Shown here in pieces: positions 1 to 12,078 of a stretch of DNA of 64,000 bases. The translations under genes were made by a program, and so were the position numbers. The stretch comes from Limnephilus marmoratus. Taxonomy: Eukaryota; Arthropoda; Insecta; Trichoptera; Limnephilidae. Numbering within the stretch: the first letter of the stretch is position 1; every line of letters begins with the position of its first letter. The stretch spans positions 34,561,571 through 34,625,570 of the forward strand of contig OU862927.1 in the NCBI GenBank assembly GCA_917880885.1, written 5' to 3'. The notes under the pieces were generated by a model that was not told where the DNA came from, ran no database searches, and saw only the letters and a program-made list of their open reading frames with translations.

Positions 1-959
1 GGAGAGACGCCGCTTCTTCAACTGTTTTAACGTATGTGCGAACATAACATCTTCTTAGATAACTTCTTATCAGTCTTAAGTTTTATATTCCGAAGTAGTC
101 TAAACTACAAGGGGACGTACTAAGTACGTACAATTTTTTTAATTTACTGAGAACATTTACGAGATAAAATTAGTTATTGTTTAAAATTTGTAAAAACGGA
201 ACTTACTTGCTTGTCTCAGGACTCCATCCAGTGCTTGGGTCTTGTGGCGCACGTGTAATATAAATCTTCACAAAAGGTATAGAGTTTATTGTTTAAAACT
301 GAAACGTCATTGTACGGGGTAATGATTGATTTATTCCGTAAAGAAGGGCTCACCATTATAACGACGGGTTGATTTTGGATGGGCCTGTTCACTAATACTT
401 ACCTGCGGCCGATCCATCTTTTTTTGACTCTTTTATAGGGTAATTAATGAGAAGAGGTTATGTGTTACGTTGAACTGAATTTAGATATATTTACAACTTC
501 ACATTTTATGATTTAATATACACGACAATTATTTATACTAAGATTAACAAGAGTAAAAACTAAGAGATGCACGATTGCAACCCACCAAGACCAAAGCACC
601 TTCAGGAATGATTTCCAAGAAAACGAATTTTGTTAAATCACCGGAACTGTCATTTGGATACTTGGGTTTTGGTGTTGCCAAGTTGTAAAATAATATTTGT
701 GTCTGTTATGTTCCGAACAATATGTGGTACCTACAGTCCCCACCATATTGAATAGATTTTATATTATCTAGAGAGCGGCCGTATAATATTGTTTTGACTA
801 AATTGGCACAACTAACGGATTTACTTCGTTTACAGATATTACCAAATAAAGAAGCTGTTAACATGTTTCTTCTGCGTTCCAGCCACTCCCCGCTATCAGA
901 CTGTAAGACAGTTCGTCTTTCGACTGCCTTCTTTTCACTTTGTAAAACGTCGAGTAGCT
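1..959. other. No recognisable gene
   Basis: AT-rich sequence with short unrelated open frames only. No splice-bounded exon, transposase motif or terminal inverted repeat was recognised. It lies 3' of the minus-strand Mutator-like pseudogene that follows. Confidence 0.5.
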
Positions 960-2640
960 TTAAGAATTCTGCCTTAGCACATTCATATGCATCTTGTTAC
1001 GTATCCGTTTTTTCGCACAATTCTTCATAATGGTTATCAGGTGCTCCTGATTTTGTAAGCAAATGTCTCCCTTGTTTTTTCGTAAAGATTTTTTATTGTT
1101 TGTTTTAGAAGCCATTCTTCTTTTTGTTCTTTTCAATTCTAACTGTTTTAAAAAATTACTAGGGCTTCTGTTGAAAATCTGCTTATGTAAAGAATAATAA
1201 GGTCGCTTAGAATTGAAAGAAAGTACTGCAGCTGCACAACGACCCATATAGTACTGTTTTAAAGAATAATTAATTCTTTTTCCACCAATAAATTTTGCAA
1301 TAACTCCATTAAACTCTCAACAATATTACTGTATAAACAATATACTAGACTTCAGGCATTACTGACAAGCCGAGAATTAGCGTCCATAATTTTTGAAAAT
1401 ATAATATTGCTTTGTAACTGTGGAACGTGATTGTGGTCTAATATTTTATTCGGATCGAGTTTAAATTTGTAGAAGTATGGTAAAAAATCTTTATGTTCAC
1501 CCAAAACTTGTTTGGGTCCATTTAATAAATCTTTCCTTAAATTGATAATTTTTTGGTCCAAAGCACTATTTGATTGCATCCTGTAATTTGCATCTCCGAC
1601 TACCGCCTTCCTAAGACGAAGTTTGTTGGTTGAAATAATTTTTCTGAACTCCAAAGGAAAGCCGGTATCTTTTGTAATTTTTTCAATTTGATTGCTGTAG
1701 TTTCGAATTAAGTGGTTAGAGCATTCTATTTTCTGTACTGTAATATCGGGATACGGGTGACTGTTTCTAATTCTGTCATAAGTACTGGAGTCTCCATCGG
1801 CAATGAGGGTTGAATATCTAAGACCGTACATACTCATCGATTGTTGGAAGCCGTCTAAAATTGCTTCAGCCTCCATGCCGCTTGAAGAATCAACATAATT
1901 TTTAAAGCATGTGTGCTCGGGCATAGGAATTTTCAAATTTATAGCTCTTGCGCAGGTTGTACAATACTTGTTTTTAACTACCATGTAAATAATTTTTTTT
2001 GTGCGGTAACCGATAATCTTAGCAGCTCCTGAGAGGGCGGAGTAGTTGGTTTTATAAGATCGCTTAGACCAACATGCATCAGCTACTACAGTGATCATCG
2101 GCGTCCCTTTTTCGTCAACATCGCCGCTTTGAATAGCCAGTTTTTTCTTCGTCGGCTGCCGCAGCCATACTGGTGAATTTGGTTTTTTCCCATCATTCAC
2201 AAACCTTTTTATGGCATTTTCCATATCCGGCAATAGATAAGGACGGAATTTCAAGGGTAGCACTTAGCTCTTCCATGCCCGAATAACCCGATCCTATGCA
2301 CATTATTCCCGACAAAAGATATGTTGATGCCAATGTCTTCTTGTAGGCTTTCGACCGTTTTAAGTTTAAAAGTTTTACCACATAACACGCATTTTAAATT
2401 AAAAGTAGAGTTTAAACCATTTCTATTTTCTGAGGTAATTCGTAAATGCTTTAAATTGCTGTTAAAGGGAATCATGTTGACTAATACGTTGGAGTGTTTA
2501 AAAAAATAATCAAATTTTACTACTCTCCACCATTCTATGCAAATATCATTGCTTTCTTCTATCACTTCTTCAATAGTAAGCTCCTGCTCTGATTCTTCAC
2601 AGCTCCATCCTTGGTCTTCGGTCACAGGTAATTTCGCCAA
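960..2640 (-). pseudogene. Mutator-like (MULE/Phantom-type) transposase pseudogene
   Basis: Read on the minus strand, the pieces are in the order of insect Mutator-like transposases. The N-terminal part (2640-2251) has 'WWRVVKFDYFF' and a C..C pair in 'LKCVLCGKTFKL'. Next comes a short segment in another frame (about 2340-2195, 'GSGYSGMEELSATLEIPS'). The main catalytic block follows (2263-1352, 'VVADACWSKRSYKTNYSALSG', then 'CTTCARA', then 'IADGDSSTYDRI'). The C-terminal tail (about 1310-960) contains 'FNGVIAKFIGGKRINYSL' and 'AAAVLSFNS'. Each step requires a frame change (near 2340, 2230 and 1310), and a TGA precedes the tail. The family identity is from remembered motif similarity. The gene cannot make a full protein, and no terminal inverted repeats were found around it. 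Confidence 0.7.
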
Positions 2641-4132
2641 AGAATTACTGTATTTTTGCTCCTAAACAATGTAGAAATAAAAACTGATTACTATCATTCG
2701 CATTGAGTCCTACAGCAATTCGCCTCAAATTATCTATCAATTGATAAATAATTGGCGTTTATCAATTGATTGCTTCTGGGGGGACGATGTAAAACTTACC
2801 TTGGTTCATTTCCCAATTCAAAAAGGGAGCAAATCCAATTCAAAAAGAGCTCTGATAACAAATTCTAAAGTTAACAGAGCCGGAGCAGCAGAGAGCGGGA
2901 GCAATTCCCAATTCAAAAAGGGAGCAAATGGTAGACAACCAGAAGAAAATCAACAGAAATTTCACCGATATCTTCCAAAAGAACTTGTTCTACAAATGAT
3001 TTCCACAGTGTGGAATCCTCAACGTCCTTTGACTTCTCGCCGGTTGCCAGTATTGCTCAGGAGAGGTCCCTTCCCGTCACCTCAAACCGGACCCATCTCT
3101 CGACGGAAATCACCTATAACTCGAGTTTGATTTCACTAGACCAGTGGCTGCTATAGACTTACCAGCCCCCTATCTTACAGTCTGTGTGAGGGACGGAAAC
3201 GTCTCTTACGAATCTGTTGCCAAGTCTCCTAGTTTTCCCATAAGATCTTCAAAGAAACAAGTGAAGAGAAGCAACAGCTGCAACGTGTGCTGTCAACTTC
3301 CAGCGTTGAAACCGGCCCGTTCCCTTAGTTCTGATGCAGATAGAGATTCTCTGTTCTACTTCAGCCAATCTGACTATGAGACATTTGATTTGTTTAACCT
3401 ATTCTGTAAGTACTTTCCTCAGCAACTCCACTACGGAGATTAATTTTGTAATGGTCTCCATTTTGGCATTAAGGTCACCATACTGACAGCTAATGAAGTC
3501 TCTCGAGTTTCTGCTCTCAAACTTTTCTTCGTCAATTTTCTTTATAATCGCTCCAATTTTAATAATCCAATTTTATTTGAATTTTTTCTCTATTTTTTTC
3601 GATTGCAAAGATACATCTGAGGTCAAGCTAGTTGATGCGGGTATTAAGCCTTTACTTCTAAGGTCCTTTGTCGCAGACCATCATATTACAAAGGTGGCGG
3701 ATTCCTGCTATCTTTTGTTCATGCTTCAAAATGGATCCGCCAATGATCACTGCTCTTGCAGCGCTTATTTTAATAGAGTTGTCAAAAAATAAAAAAGGCC
3801 GAAGTGTTTGGGTGTTACCAATATTAAGTAATCATTTAATTTCAGGATTATTTCATTTAATGTACACTGAGATAATCCTCAAAAGTTCTTCACGTACCTA
3901 CAGAATGTCTGTGAACTTGTTTGATGATTGTGAGTACTACGGCTCACAATAGTATTAACAAACAAGATGTGACGATCCATCAAACCTGCAGAATGCTTGG
4001 CACTTGACACTCGGGTAAATAAAATCACGTAATATTGTTTATTATTTTAATTTAAAAAAAATTGTCAACCACAGTAATTTATTGAAGAGGTAGGTAAAAT
4101 ATAATATTATAATAATCGTCATTTTTATAATA
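2641..4132. other. Unassigned; several short open frames, no recognised protein
   Basis: Open frames occur at 2741-3130, 3144-3443, 3493-3792 and 3668-3952 on the plus strand. None shows a family motif I recognise, and two begin with GTG rather than ATG. A short direct duplication with 'caattcaaaaag' lies near 2815-2925. The open frames could be a decayed retroelement ORF1, but nothing decisive supports that. Sequence 3960-4130 is AT-rich and non-coding. Confidence 0.3.
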
Positions 4133-4680
4133 TTATTGTGATGTCTCAGAAGCAGTATCATATTGTGGCGATGCGACTCTACTTATTGGAGAAAATGCTT
4201 CAGAATATATTCTTGAGCCTGAGCTCCCATGTGAATCCTGATTTCTGCGGTAAATAAATTCAGACAAGTTGCTGGGAATACCGGGATTTGTATTTTCTTT
4301 ATTTCCGTAAGTTATTTGGTTTCTTTGTATATTTCTGAATAAACTGGTGATTTGATATCTGGTTTCCACAGCCACCAAATCTTTTGCCACGAATTCATAA
4401 TGGGTTCAAACGGCATGAGAAACGCTCGATTTCCTTTTGCATCCTTATCCTTGTTATCTTTTTGCAATTGCAAACTTTCCTTCAAAATTTTGGTTATTTG
4501 AGGAATTGCTGTTTTTTCCTTTTGGTTTTTCCTTTGTAAAAATTTATATTTCTTGAGGTGGTCTCATTGGAACATCTGCTTCAATATCTCGATTTTGTGT
4601 TGAAACCACAGGAGAAATATTAGACTCACGTTCGTTTGAAGTACTGTCAGTGGTGACGTTGGTTTCCATCCAAATCTACG
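4133..4680 (-). pseudogene. C-terminal exon of a MADF/BESS-type protein, frameshifted
   Basis: On the minus strand, one frame reads a lysine/glutamine-rich helix followed by 'GNRAFLMPFEPIMNS' (about 4560-4398). A second frame continues with 'VAVETRYQITSLFRNIQR' and then a Ser/Tyr/Gln-rich tail ending 'DTASETSQ' (to 4133). The order, a charged helix, then 'FLxxxxP', then a second amphipathic helix and a low-complexity tail, is that of BESS motifs in MADF-BESS proteins. These proteins are transcription-factor-like and are also the accessory protein of PIF/Harbinger elements. A frameshift lies near 4395. A MADF exon lies upstream on the same strand at 6435-6614, so both may belong to one broken gene. 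Confidence 0.45.
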
Positions 4681-6334
4681 TGGAAGGCATTTGCGCAGTT
4701 TTTTTTTATTCTGTGGCTATAATAATATATTATGTATTTAAATTGACCTTAGACAGGACATGTTCATTCCTCAACACGAGGGATATGAAATATTACATAA
4801 AGTATGTATTATATTTAACATAATAGCCTGTCGTCTGAATATGCCTTAATCCTCGGGTAAACAAGATAAGTAACAATAAAATATAATAAATCAAGACAAA
4901 CCCTTGTTTAACGGAATTCGTTTCTTGCTGTGTTCCTGGTAATTTTATGTTGTATACCTGTCGGGAGAGGTAAAATTTGCATCAAAAATCTATTTTTATT
5001 AGAGTTAAAATTTCCTCTAATACGATCTCTTCGCTGCGTTTGACGTTTTCAAAAGTTTCGCTTCAATCTAAATACGCACAGATTACTTAAATAACTTAAA
5101 CTAAGAACCTAATAACCTGTTTTTGGATATAAATAGTTGTTCCTTGTGGTACCTTGTGTTGTGTATTTTTCATAATGTGCCAAAAAGTTCGGAGGTTAGG
5201 TAAATATTTCGGTTGAGGTATCATCTAATTCACAGTAAATTATATTACTTAAACATTTCATTTTCACACTAACACATCTAAAAACCCACAAATACATTCC
5301 ATTAAAACTCAAATAATTCTTAAAATATTCAAATGCATTTCTTTCGAAATCTCTAAATTTGACACTATTTTTCCCAACGCGTTGCTCATTAGAATCATCA
5401 CTAAGGAGCTGTCAACCAATTAGTAGCTCTGAATTACAATGGGTTCCTTTTTAAAAACAAGTGAATGTTTATCAAAACAACAAACTTAATAACGGTTTTT
5501 CTGTACCGAACGAATTTCTAAAATATTGGACTAACCCAATTGCGTAGTACATGTTTTGACATTTCACGGCAAAATTTACTATCTCAAATCATTTTTGGGT
5601 TATCATGCCAAGTTGCAGATGACTCCAAAAGGATCTCGGAACATTTTCGAGTCTGCAAACTAGACCATCCGAAAATATCGGCATCCGAGCACTTGAAACC
5701 GGCCATTACTTTGGATTTGTTCCTGAAGTCGCGGGAAGACCCAAAACGCGCACTGCAAACGAATTAATATAAGAGACAAAGGGGCTTAGCATTAGTTCTC
5801 GGTATCTGGTACTTGACGTGTACTTTTTATTTTACTAAATATTGTATAAAAATACCGGCCGAAAGAGGCTGGACGCGCCCAATTGAAATCTTCACTTCTA
5901 AACCGATGATCACTCATTTCAAAACTAACTTCACATCTACCTTGATTGAAGTACAGCGTCCAAAACCTTGGGAAAAGAAGGAAGAAGTGCCACTCGGCTT
6001 TATAACCGAATAATGAATCAAAATAACATTGCGTAGATGTAATTCTTACCTTTTATATTAAATCTGCAAACAATGACAAAAATCACTTTGGAAATTAACT
6101 AAGACTTGTAATCGTACCCAGTGGTGTAAAAATTGGGCAACTTATACTGATCTTCGTAATTTTTAAAGTTAAAAAGACATCAAACTTCTGAAGCAAAGGA
6201 AAGTTTTGAAGTAATGACGAGCGAGTGACAGTTGATAACCATAGATTTGTTACTTTAATTTTTTTTTTTTTTCCCCGACCTTTTGACACGTTCGTGTGGC
6301 CCTAATGCCAACGCTATACGGACAGCATTTACTA
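4681..6334. other. Non-coding or unassigned stretch between two MADF/BESS exon remnants
   Basis: If the two flanking minus-strand remnants belong to one gene, this is the intron and must also have lost the second half of the MADF domain, which I could not find. The short plus-strand frames at 5540-5767 and 5813-6013 are unrecognised. Confidence 0.3.
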
Positions 6335-6434
6335 ATTATTTTGTTTCGGATATTGGTTCCGTTCCGTGGCAGGCAGCAGCTATAAAATAAAATTTGTGTA
6401 TGCATTTACATTTTATCAATAAAACATTAAAAAA

Positions 6435-6614
6435 CTCACCGTACTGTTTTCTTTCTTTTTCTTCCAGTTCGTTGAAGTTTGGATTCAGTATTAAACATAC
6501 TTCACGCCATGCTGTTAACTTTAAGTTTTTGTCTTTATAGACGTCTTCGGTCTTATCCCACAGAACAGGTCTCTCTTGGACAAGCGTAATTAAAGTTTCT
6601 GCTTGAATGTCCAT
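6435..6614 (-). pseudogene. First exon of a MADF-domain protein
   Basis: The start 'MDIQAETLITLVQERPVLW' is the beginning of a MADF domain (Myb/SANT-like DNA-binding fold). It is followed by 'VYKDKNLKLTAWREV' and the end 'KERKQYG'. A consensus splice donor GTGAGT follows the glycine codon, so the remaining codons of the open frame to 6336 are intronic read-through. MADF proteins accompany PIF/Harbinger transposases. A TIR-like end with TTA lies just upstream at about 6875-6911, matching the arrangement of the complete Harbinger element at 17614-21264, where the MADF gene also starts near the right end. No transposase was found, so this is probably a decayed element. Confidence 0.6.
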
Positions 6615-6639
6615 GCTACACGTCTACTTTTAACAAAAA

Positions 6640-6911
6640 ATGTGAGCCGAATGACGCGAGGGGAGCACGGGCGGGGCGAGCGGGGGATAGATACCGGATA
6701 CCGGCACAAACTCGTTCACATTACTCCGGTCCGGTGGTTCTACCGGCACTTCGTAGTGACAAAATGTTCGGTAAAAATGCCGGGCTCGGCAAAAATGCCG
6801 GACTCAGGATAATGTGAATAGCTATATATAAATTGTACAGCCACTAGCCCTTCCGGCAGTTTTACTGGCCCGGCAGATATGCCGGTTCGGCGTAGTGGGA
6901 ACCCGGCCTTA
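6640..6911. mobile_element. Putative right terminus of a Harbinger-like element (partner end not found)
   Basis: The sequence is rich in CCGGCA/TGCCGG words in both orientations and ends '...gtagtgggaacccggcc' followed by TTA at 6909-6911. Read inward, the end starts GGCCGGGTTCCCAC, a form I associate with PIF/Harbinger termini with 3-bp TTA target sites. I did not find the matching left end, so the boundary is an inference. Confidence 0.35.
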
Positions 6912-7324
6912 GTCTGTCGAAGATTATAATTAACAAATTTCACTATTATACTGTTAAAGATTTCAACGCGATCACTATCAACATCATGGATCAAACTTCT
7001 TGCATTTGATGCAACAGTCCCGACAATAAACTGAACTTTACACCACAAGGCAGAAGCAACAAGCTTTTCGAAGAGGTTATTTTACTCTGACGATAATGAC
7101 TTTTACTTTCATCATATAACTGAACGCGTGACAAGTTCTCAGATGGTGAGACAAATCACTTTTCTTATGGCCGGTATCCAGTGATGTAAGGGATACTTTG
7201 GGTCTTTCGTTAGAGTGGATAATTTACTGCACATATTTCTAAGTAACTATGTAATATTGTTTACGTTAGTTACTAAATGTGTTTATTGCGATGTAAATTA
7301 TTTTGTTATTTTCAATTAGAGAAT
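6912..7324. other. No recognised feature
   Basis: AT-rich unique-looking sequence between the Harbinger-like end and the 37-bp minisatellite. Confidence 0.4.
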
Positions 7325-7548
7325 AGCAAAGTTACTGGAACAAGGTAACTGGTACAAGACTAGCAAAGTCACAGTGACAAAGTAACCGGTACATGAATAC
7401 CAAAGTCATTAGGACAAAGTAACTGGTACAAGAATACCAAAGTCATTAGGACAAAGTAACTGGTAAAGCAATTGCTAAGTAAGTCACTGGGACAAAGTAC
7501 CGGGTACAGGAATAGCAAAGTCACTGGGACAAAGTAACTGGTAGAGGA
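7325..7548. repeat. 37-bp minisatellite, about six units
   Basis: Tandem units of the form 'caaagtcattaggacaaagt' followed by 'aactggtacaagaatac'. Adjacent 'caaagtcatt' starts at 7401 and 7438 give a 37-bp period. Units diverge towards both ends. Confidence 0.85.
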
Positions 7549-7808
7549 CTATGAACCATATCCACATTTAAGTTTTTAAAATTTTTTAAATGTTTTTTTT
7601 TAAATTTGAACACAATTAAGTTACAAAAATTATGGTTTATTTTCATTTTTAATGTAATTTAATTAAAAAATAAAAAAATAAAATAAAGGTGGCGATCTTC
7701 AAAATAATGTTTCAAATTAAAGTATATTTATTATATTAACTTACCGTCTTCAAATTCATCCCCAGCACACAACACTACACTGCAGAGTAAAATTATTTTA
7801 CTAATCAT
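7549..7808 (-). CDS. Signal-peptide first exon, copy 1, with intron start
   Basis: On the minus strand an ATG at 7808 opens 'MISKIILLCSVVLCAG' plus five acidic-rich residues and ends with one nucleotide of the next codon at 7745. An ideal donor GTAAGT follows. A short basic start, an eight-residue hydrophobic core and a small-residue cleavage region make it a textbook secretory signal. The rest (7744-7549) is the AT-rich intron beginning. The downstream exon was not found in the expected direction. Copies 2 and 3 have the same length and donor. Confidence 0.5.
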
Positions 7809-9832
7809 TTTGATATACGTTGATCACTGAAATTCTCTGAACATTTAATTCAGCGGTCCATCAATACAGTAAAAGTAGGTTACTAATCATTTTGATATAT
7901 GTTGATCACTAAAATTCTCTAAATATTTAATTCAGCGGTCCATCAGCACAGTAAAAATATCTTACTAATCACATATATGTTGCTCACTGAAATTCTCTGA
8001 ATATTTAATTCAGCGGTCCACCAGTACAGTAAAAATATGTTACTAATCATTTTGATATACGTTGATCACTGAAATTCTCTGAATATTTAATTCAGCGGTC
8101 CATCAACACAGTAAAAATATGTTAGTAATCATTTTGATATATGTTGATCACTGAAATTCTCTGAATATTTAATTCAGCGGTCCATCAGCACAACACAATT
8201 AAGTTACGAAAATTATGGTGTATTTTCATTTTTAATGTAATTTAATTAAAGAATTAAAAAATAAAATAAAGATGGCGATCTTCAAAATAATGTTTCAAAT
8301 TAAAGTATATTTATTATATTAACTTACCGTCTTCAAATTCATCCCCAGCACACAACACTACACAGCAGAGTAAAATTATGTTACTAATCATTTTGATATA
8401 TGTTGATCACTGAAATTCTCTGAATATTTAATTCAGCGGTCCATCAGTACAGTAAAAGTAGGTTACTAATCATTTTGATATATGTTGATCACTGAAATTC
8501 TCTAAATATTTAATTCAGCGGTACATCAGCACAGTAAAAATATGTTACTAATCACATATATGTTGATCACTGAAATTCTCTGAATATTTAATTCAGCGGT
8601 CCATCAGCGCAGTAAAAATATGTTACTAATCACATATATGTTGATCACTGAAATTCTCTGAATATTTAATTCAGCGGTCCATCAGCACAGTAAAAATATG
8701 TTAATAATCATTTTGATGTACGTTGATCACTGAAATTCTCTAAATATTTAATTCAGCGGTCCATCAGCACAGTAAAAATATGTTACTAATCATTTTGATA
8801 TATGTTGATCACTGAAATTCTCTGAATATTTAATTCAGCGGTCCATCAGCACAGTAAAAATATGTTACTAATCATTTTGATATATGTTGATCACTGAAAT
8901 TCTCTGAATATTTTATTCAGCGGTCCATCAGTACAGTAAAAGTAGGTTACTAATCATTTTGATATATGTTGATCACTGAAATTCTCTGAATATTTAATTC
9001 AGCGGTCCATCAGTACAGTAAAAATATGTGACTAATCATATATATTTTGATGACTGAAATTCTCCGAATATTTAATTCAGCGGTCCATCAGCACAGTAAA
9101 AATATGTCACTAAACATTTTTATATATGTTGATCACTGAAATTCTCTGAATATTTAATTCAGCGGTCCATCAGCACAGTAAAAATATGTTACTAATCACA
9201 TATATGTTGCTCAATACACAACACTACACTGCAGAGTAAAATTATTTTACTAATCATTTTGATATACGTTGATCACTGAAATTCTCTGAATATTTAATTC
9301 AGCGGTCCATCAGTACAGTAAAAATATCTTACTAATCACATATATGTTGCTCACTGAAATTCTCTGAATATTTAATTCAGCGGTCCACCAGTACAGTAAA
9401 AATATATTACTAATCATATATATTTTGATGACTGAAATTCTCTGAATATTTAATTCAGCGGTCCATCAACACAGTAAAAATATGTTACTTATCATTTTGA
9501 TATATGTTGATCACTGAAATTCTCTAAATATTTAATTCAGCGGTCCATCAGCACAGTAAAAATATGTTACTTATCATTTTGATATATGTTGATCACTGAA
9601 ATTCTCTGAATATTTAATTCAGCGGTCCATCAGCACAGTAAAAATATGTTACTAATCATTTTGATATATGTTGATCACTGAAATTCTCTGAATATTTAAT
9701 TCAGCGGTCCATCAGCACAGTAAAAATATGTTACTAATCATTTTGATATATGTTGATCACTGAAATTCTCTGAATATTTAATTCAGCGGTCCATCAGCAC
9801 AGTAAAAATATGTTACTAATCATTTTGATATA
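7785..9832. repeat. 82/78-bp satellite array, block 1
   Basis: About 22 monomers. The monomer contains 'cactgaaattctctgaat', 'atttaattcagcggtcc' and 'atcagcacagtaaaaatatg', then either 'tcattttgatatatgttgat' (82 bp) or a shorter 'tcacatatatgttgat' (78 bp). The distance between successive 'gatcactg' words is 82 bp (8405 to 8487). On the minus strand each monomer carries an ATG and eight codons of the signal-peptide exon, then TGA. The array also contains one full signal-peptide exon unit (8192-8391) and a truncated one near 9215-9256. Confidence 0.95.
8328..8391 (-). CDS. Signal-peptide first exon, copy 2
   Basis: The exon has the same 64 coding bases as copy 1 with a few substitutions, reading 'MISNIILLCCVVLCAG' and an acidic tail, and ends in the same phase before GTAAGT (donor at 8327). 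The sequence after the donor (8192-8326) matches copy 1's intron start, then joins directly into satellite monomers. No downstream exon is seen. Confidence 0.5.
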
Positions 9833-10243
9833 CAGGGTGTAACAGGACGTACCCGAGGGATTTTAACCAGCGGTTCCTGAGCATATTTGGAGTAAAAAAT
9901 GTAGATTTCATTTTGCTCTCCGGTGATATTTTTTTTCTATTAAAAACAAAAATTATGTTTTTAAATCACGCGTCGCCAATGGCATGATCATTGGTCTACT
10001 CGGGAGACAACGTCGCAATTTCACACGTGCACACAGTGGAAAGGAGGCGACAACGGCCAGCGCGCTTCAAGGCAGGACCATATTATATGCTCCAATACCA
10101 AACAAGTAATATTTAATATTGCGTAAATAATTATTATGCTTATTTTACTCAGATATTATTGCTAGCTTTAAGTAAAGACTTTAAGTACCGAAAATTCCTG
10201 ATGGAATTCTAATTTAAATAATTTGTGGTTAGAAGACGGGTGG

Positions 10244-10380
10244 GTTTCTTCATTTACCGAGAATGCTAAATGGAATGCTAATTGTAAAAGTAAACGATCG
10301 AAATTTAAAAATGTCTATGCATTTGACCGTTTACTTTTACAATTAGCATTGCATTTAGCATTCTCGGTAAATGAAGAAAC
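10244..10380. repeat. Long inverted repeat (hairpin) in mariner-like copy A
   Basis: Two 53-nt arms (10244-10296 and 10328-10380) are complementary with one mismatch, separated by a 31-nt loop. The counterpart in copy B (16711-16847) is perfectly paired. Confidence 0.9.
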
Positions 10381-10547
10381 TCACCATTAAATAACTTTTA
10401 AAAAAAAAAAATGTAGTTCTACGAATTAAACACAAAAACAGTAATTAAATAACTTATTTGTTGACAATAATTGAGAATAATTTCCAATGGTCCTTTTATC
10501 ATAAATATTAAGAAATAAGATAAGATAAATATTTAACCACCTTTAAA

Positions 10548-10697
10548 AACACAATCTCCCTTGCACTTGCTTAATTAGGTATCCAGAATCACCAAAACGA
10601 AACGCGCATTATCATCGCGAAAAACAATCTCCCTTGCACTTGCTTAAGTAGGTATCCAGAATCACCAAAACGAAACGCGCATTATCATCGCGAAATT
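10548..10697. repeat. 72-bp direct duplication
   Basis: The block beginning 'acaatctcccttgcacttgc' and ending '...cattatcatcgcgaaa' occurs twice in tandem, differing at one base. Copy B has the same duplication at about 17016-17160. Confidence 0.85.
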
Positions 10698-11474
10698 ATT
10701 GTCAATAAAATCAATGCTCATATAAAACGAACTTGTCAACAGCTGCAAATGCGTAACCGTGACCTTGACCCACAGAATTTAAAATAATATGAAATACATA
10801 CATGTATAGGTAGAATACGATGTTATTTTAAAATTAGAATGCTGCCAGGTGCTGAATTATTTGAATAAGAAAAATATTTAATTTTATAAATGAATTTAAA
10901 AATAAATCAATTACATATTGGAACAATTTTAAAACCGTGTGAAATATTTTGTTCAAAAGATTTATTAAACATCACGCGGTAGGTAGAGAGGATGAACTGC
11001 CAAACAACTCGGTCTTAGCATACTCCTCGCAATTCCACGTAGTAGGTAATTGTGTATTCTTGGAAGTACCTAGTCATGATTCAAATTCCAATTCAAATTC
11101 CCCATTTATTTTTACCTAACTACACAATGTAGGTACTAATATTTTTCAGTTATGTAGGTACTCAGAATAAGGGTTACAATCAATAAACTATTGGTTTTAC
11201 CGATCTATTAATACGTATTATGAAGAACAGGATACCTAACACAATTCTTAGAAAGTTCTCGACTTATAATGTGGCCTAACCAGTGTTTTGAAACAATAAA
11301 CTATTGGTTTTACCAACCCATCAATAAGTATGTTGACAAAGTTCTTAGAAAATAAGTTGATCTAGCAATGTTTTGAATGTAATAGCATACATTTGGATTA
11401 CAAGGAACTATCCAGAATAAGGATTGCAATAATAACCTGTTTTACCGATACAAATAATATTATCATTTTACAGA

Positions 11475-11646
11475 AGGGAACGTACCCATACTACGTGACC
11501 AATTTTTTTTGCAATTTTTAACCCGCCCCCCTCCCCCTCCCGGTGACCAAAATCCTAAGCAAATCGCCGCTCATTTGTACCAAGCGTGACATTTTGAAGA
11601 CCCCCCCCCCCCCCCGAAGAGGTTACGTAGTATGAGTACGTTCCCT
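11475..11646. mobile_element. 172-bp MITE nested in mariner-like copy A
   Basis: Terminal inverted repeats of about 26 bp begin AGGGAACGTAC and end with the inverse GTACGTTCCCT, with two mismatches. The interior holds long C homopolymers. No clear target duplication could be assigned. The orthologous MITE in copy B is at 21590-21753. Confidence 0.75.
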
Positions 11647-12078
11647 AAGGTAATGGTGCCGATTTAAAGAAAAAAAAATCAAGTCAATAAGTTGACTGTA
11701 TTCAGCCTTACCAATAAAATACAAACTAACCACAAACAGTCCGATTATGAAGGATTGGAATGTTTCATAATTTTGACACAAAATGTGAGTTCTTATAGAA
11801 GTTTCAAATAAATTAATCGTGGTGGTTCGATCATAAGCTTTGAAAACATTTTAGTATCTACTGTTTAAGTGTAATGTTGACTGAACTTACAATACTTAAA
11901 AATACTATTTGCGAAAGTTATAATTAAGTAATACCTCTAAAAATAATTTAAAAACCCACCTGGCAATGTTTTGTTCGCGTTTGTGTCTGTCATCTGTCAC
12001 AGATACGAACATAATATTATGAATGACATGTAAGAATAAAAATGCTGACATTTGGTTATAATATTTTTTTTATTATTA

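Noticed and set aside
7785..9832. CRISPR-like array
   Set aside because: Repeats are contiguous 78-82-bp satellite monomers without unique spacers, in a eukaryotic context.
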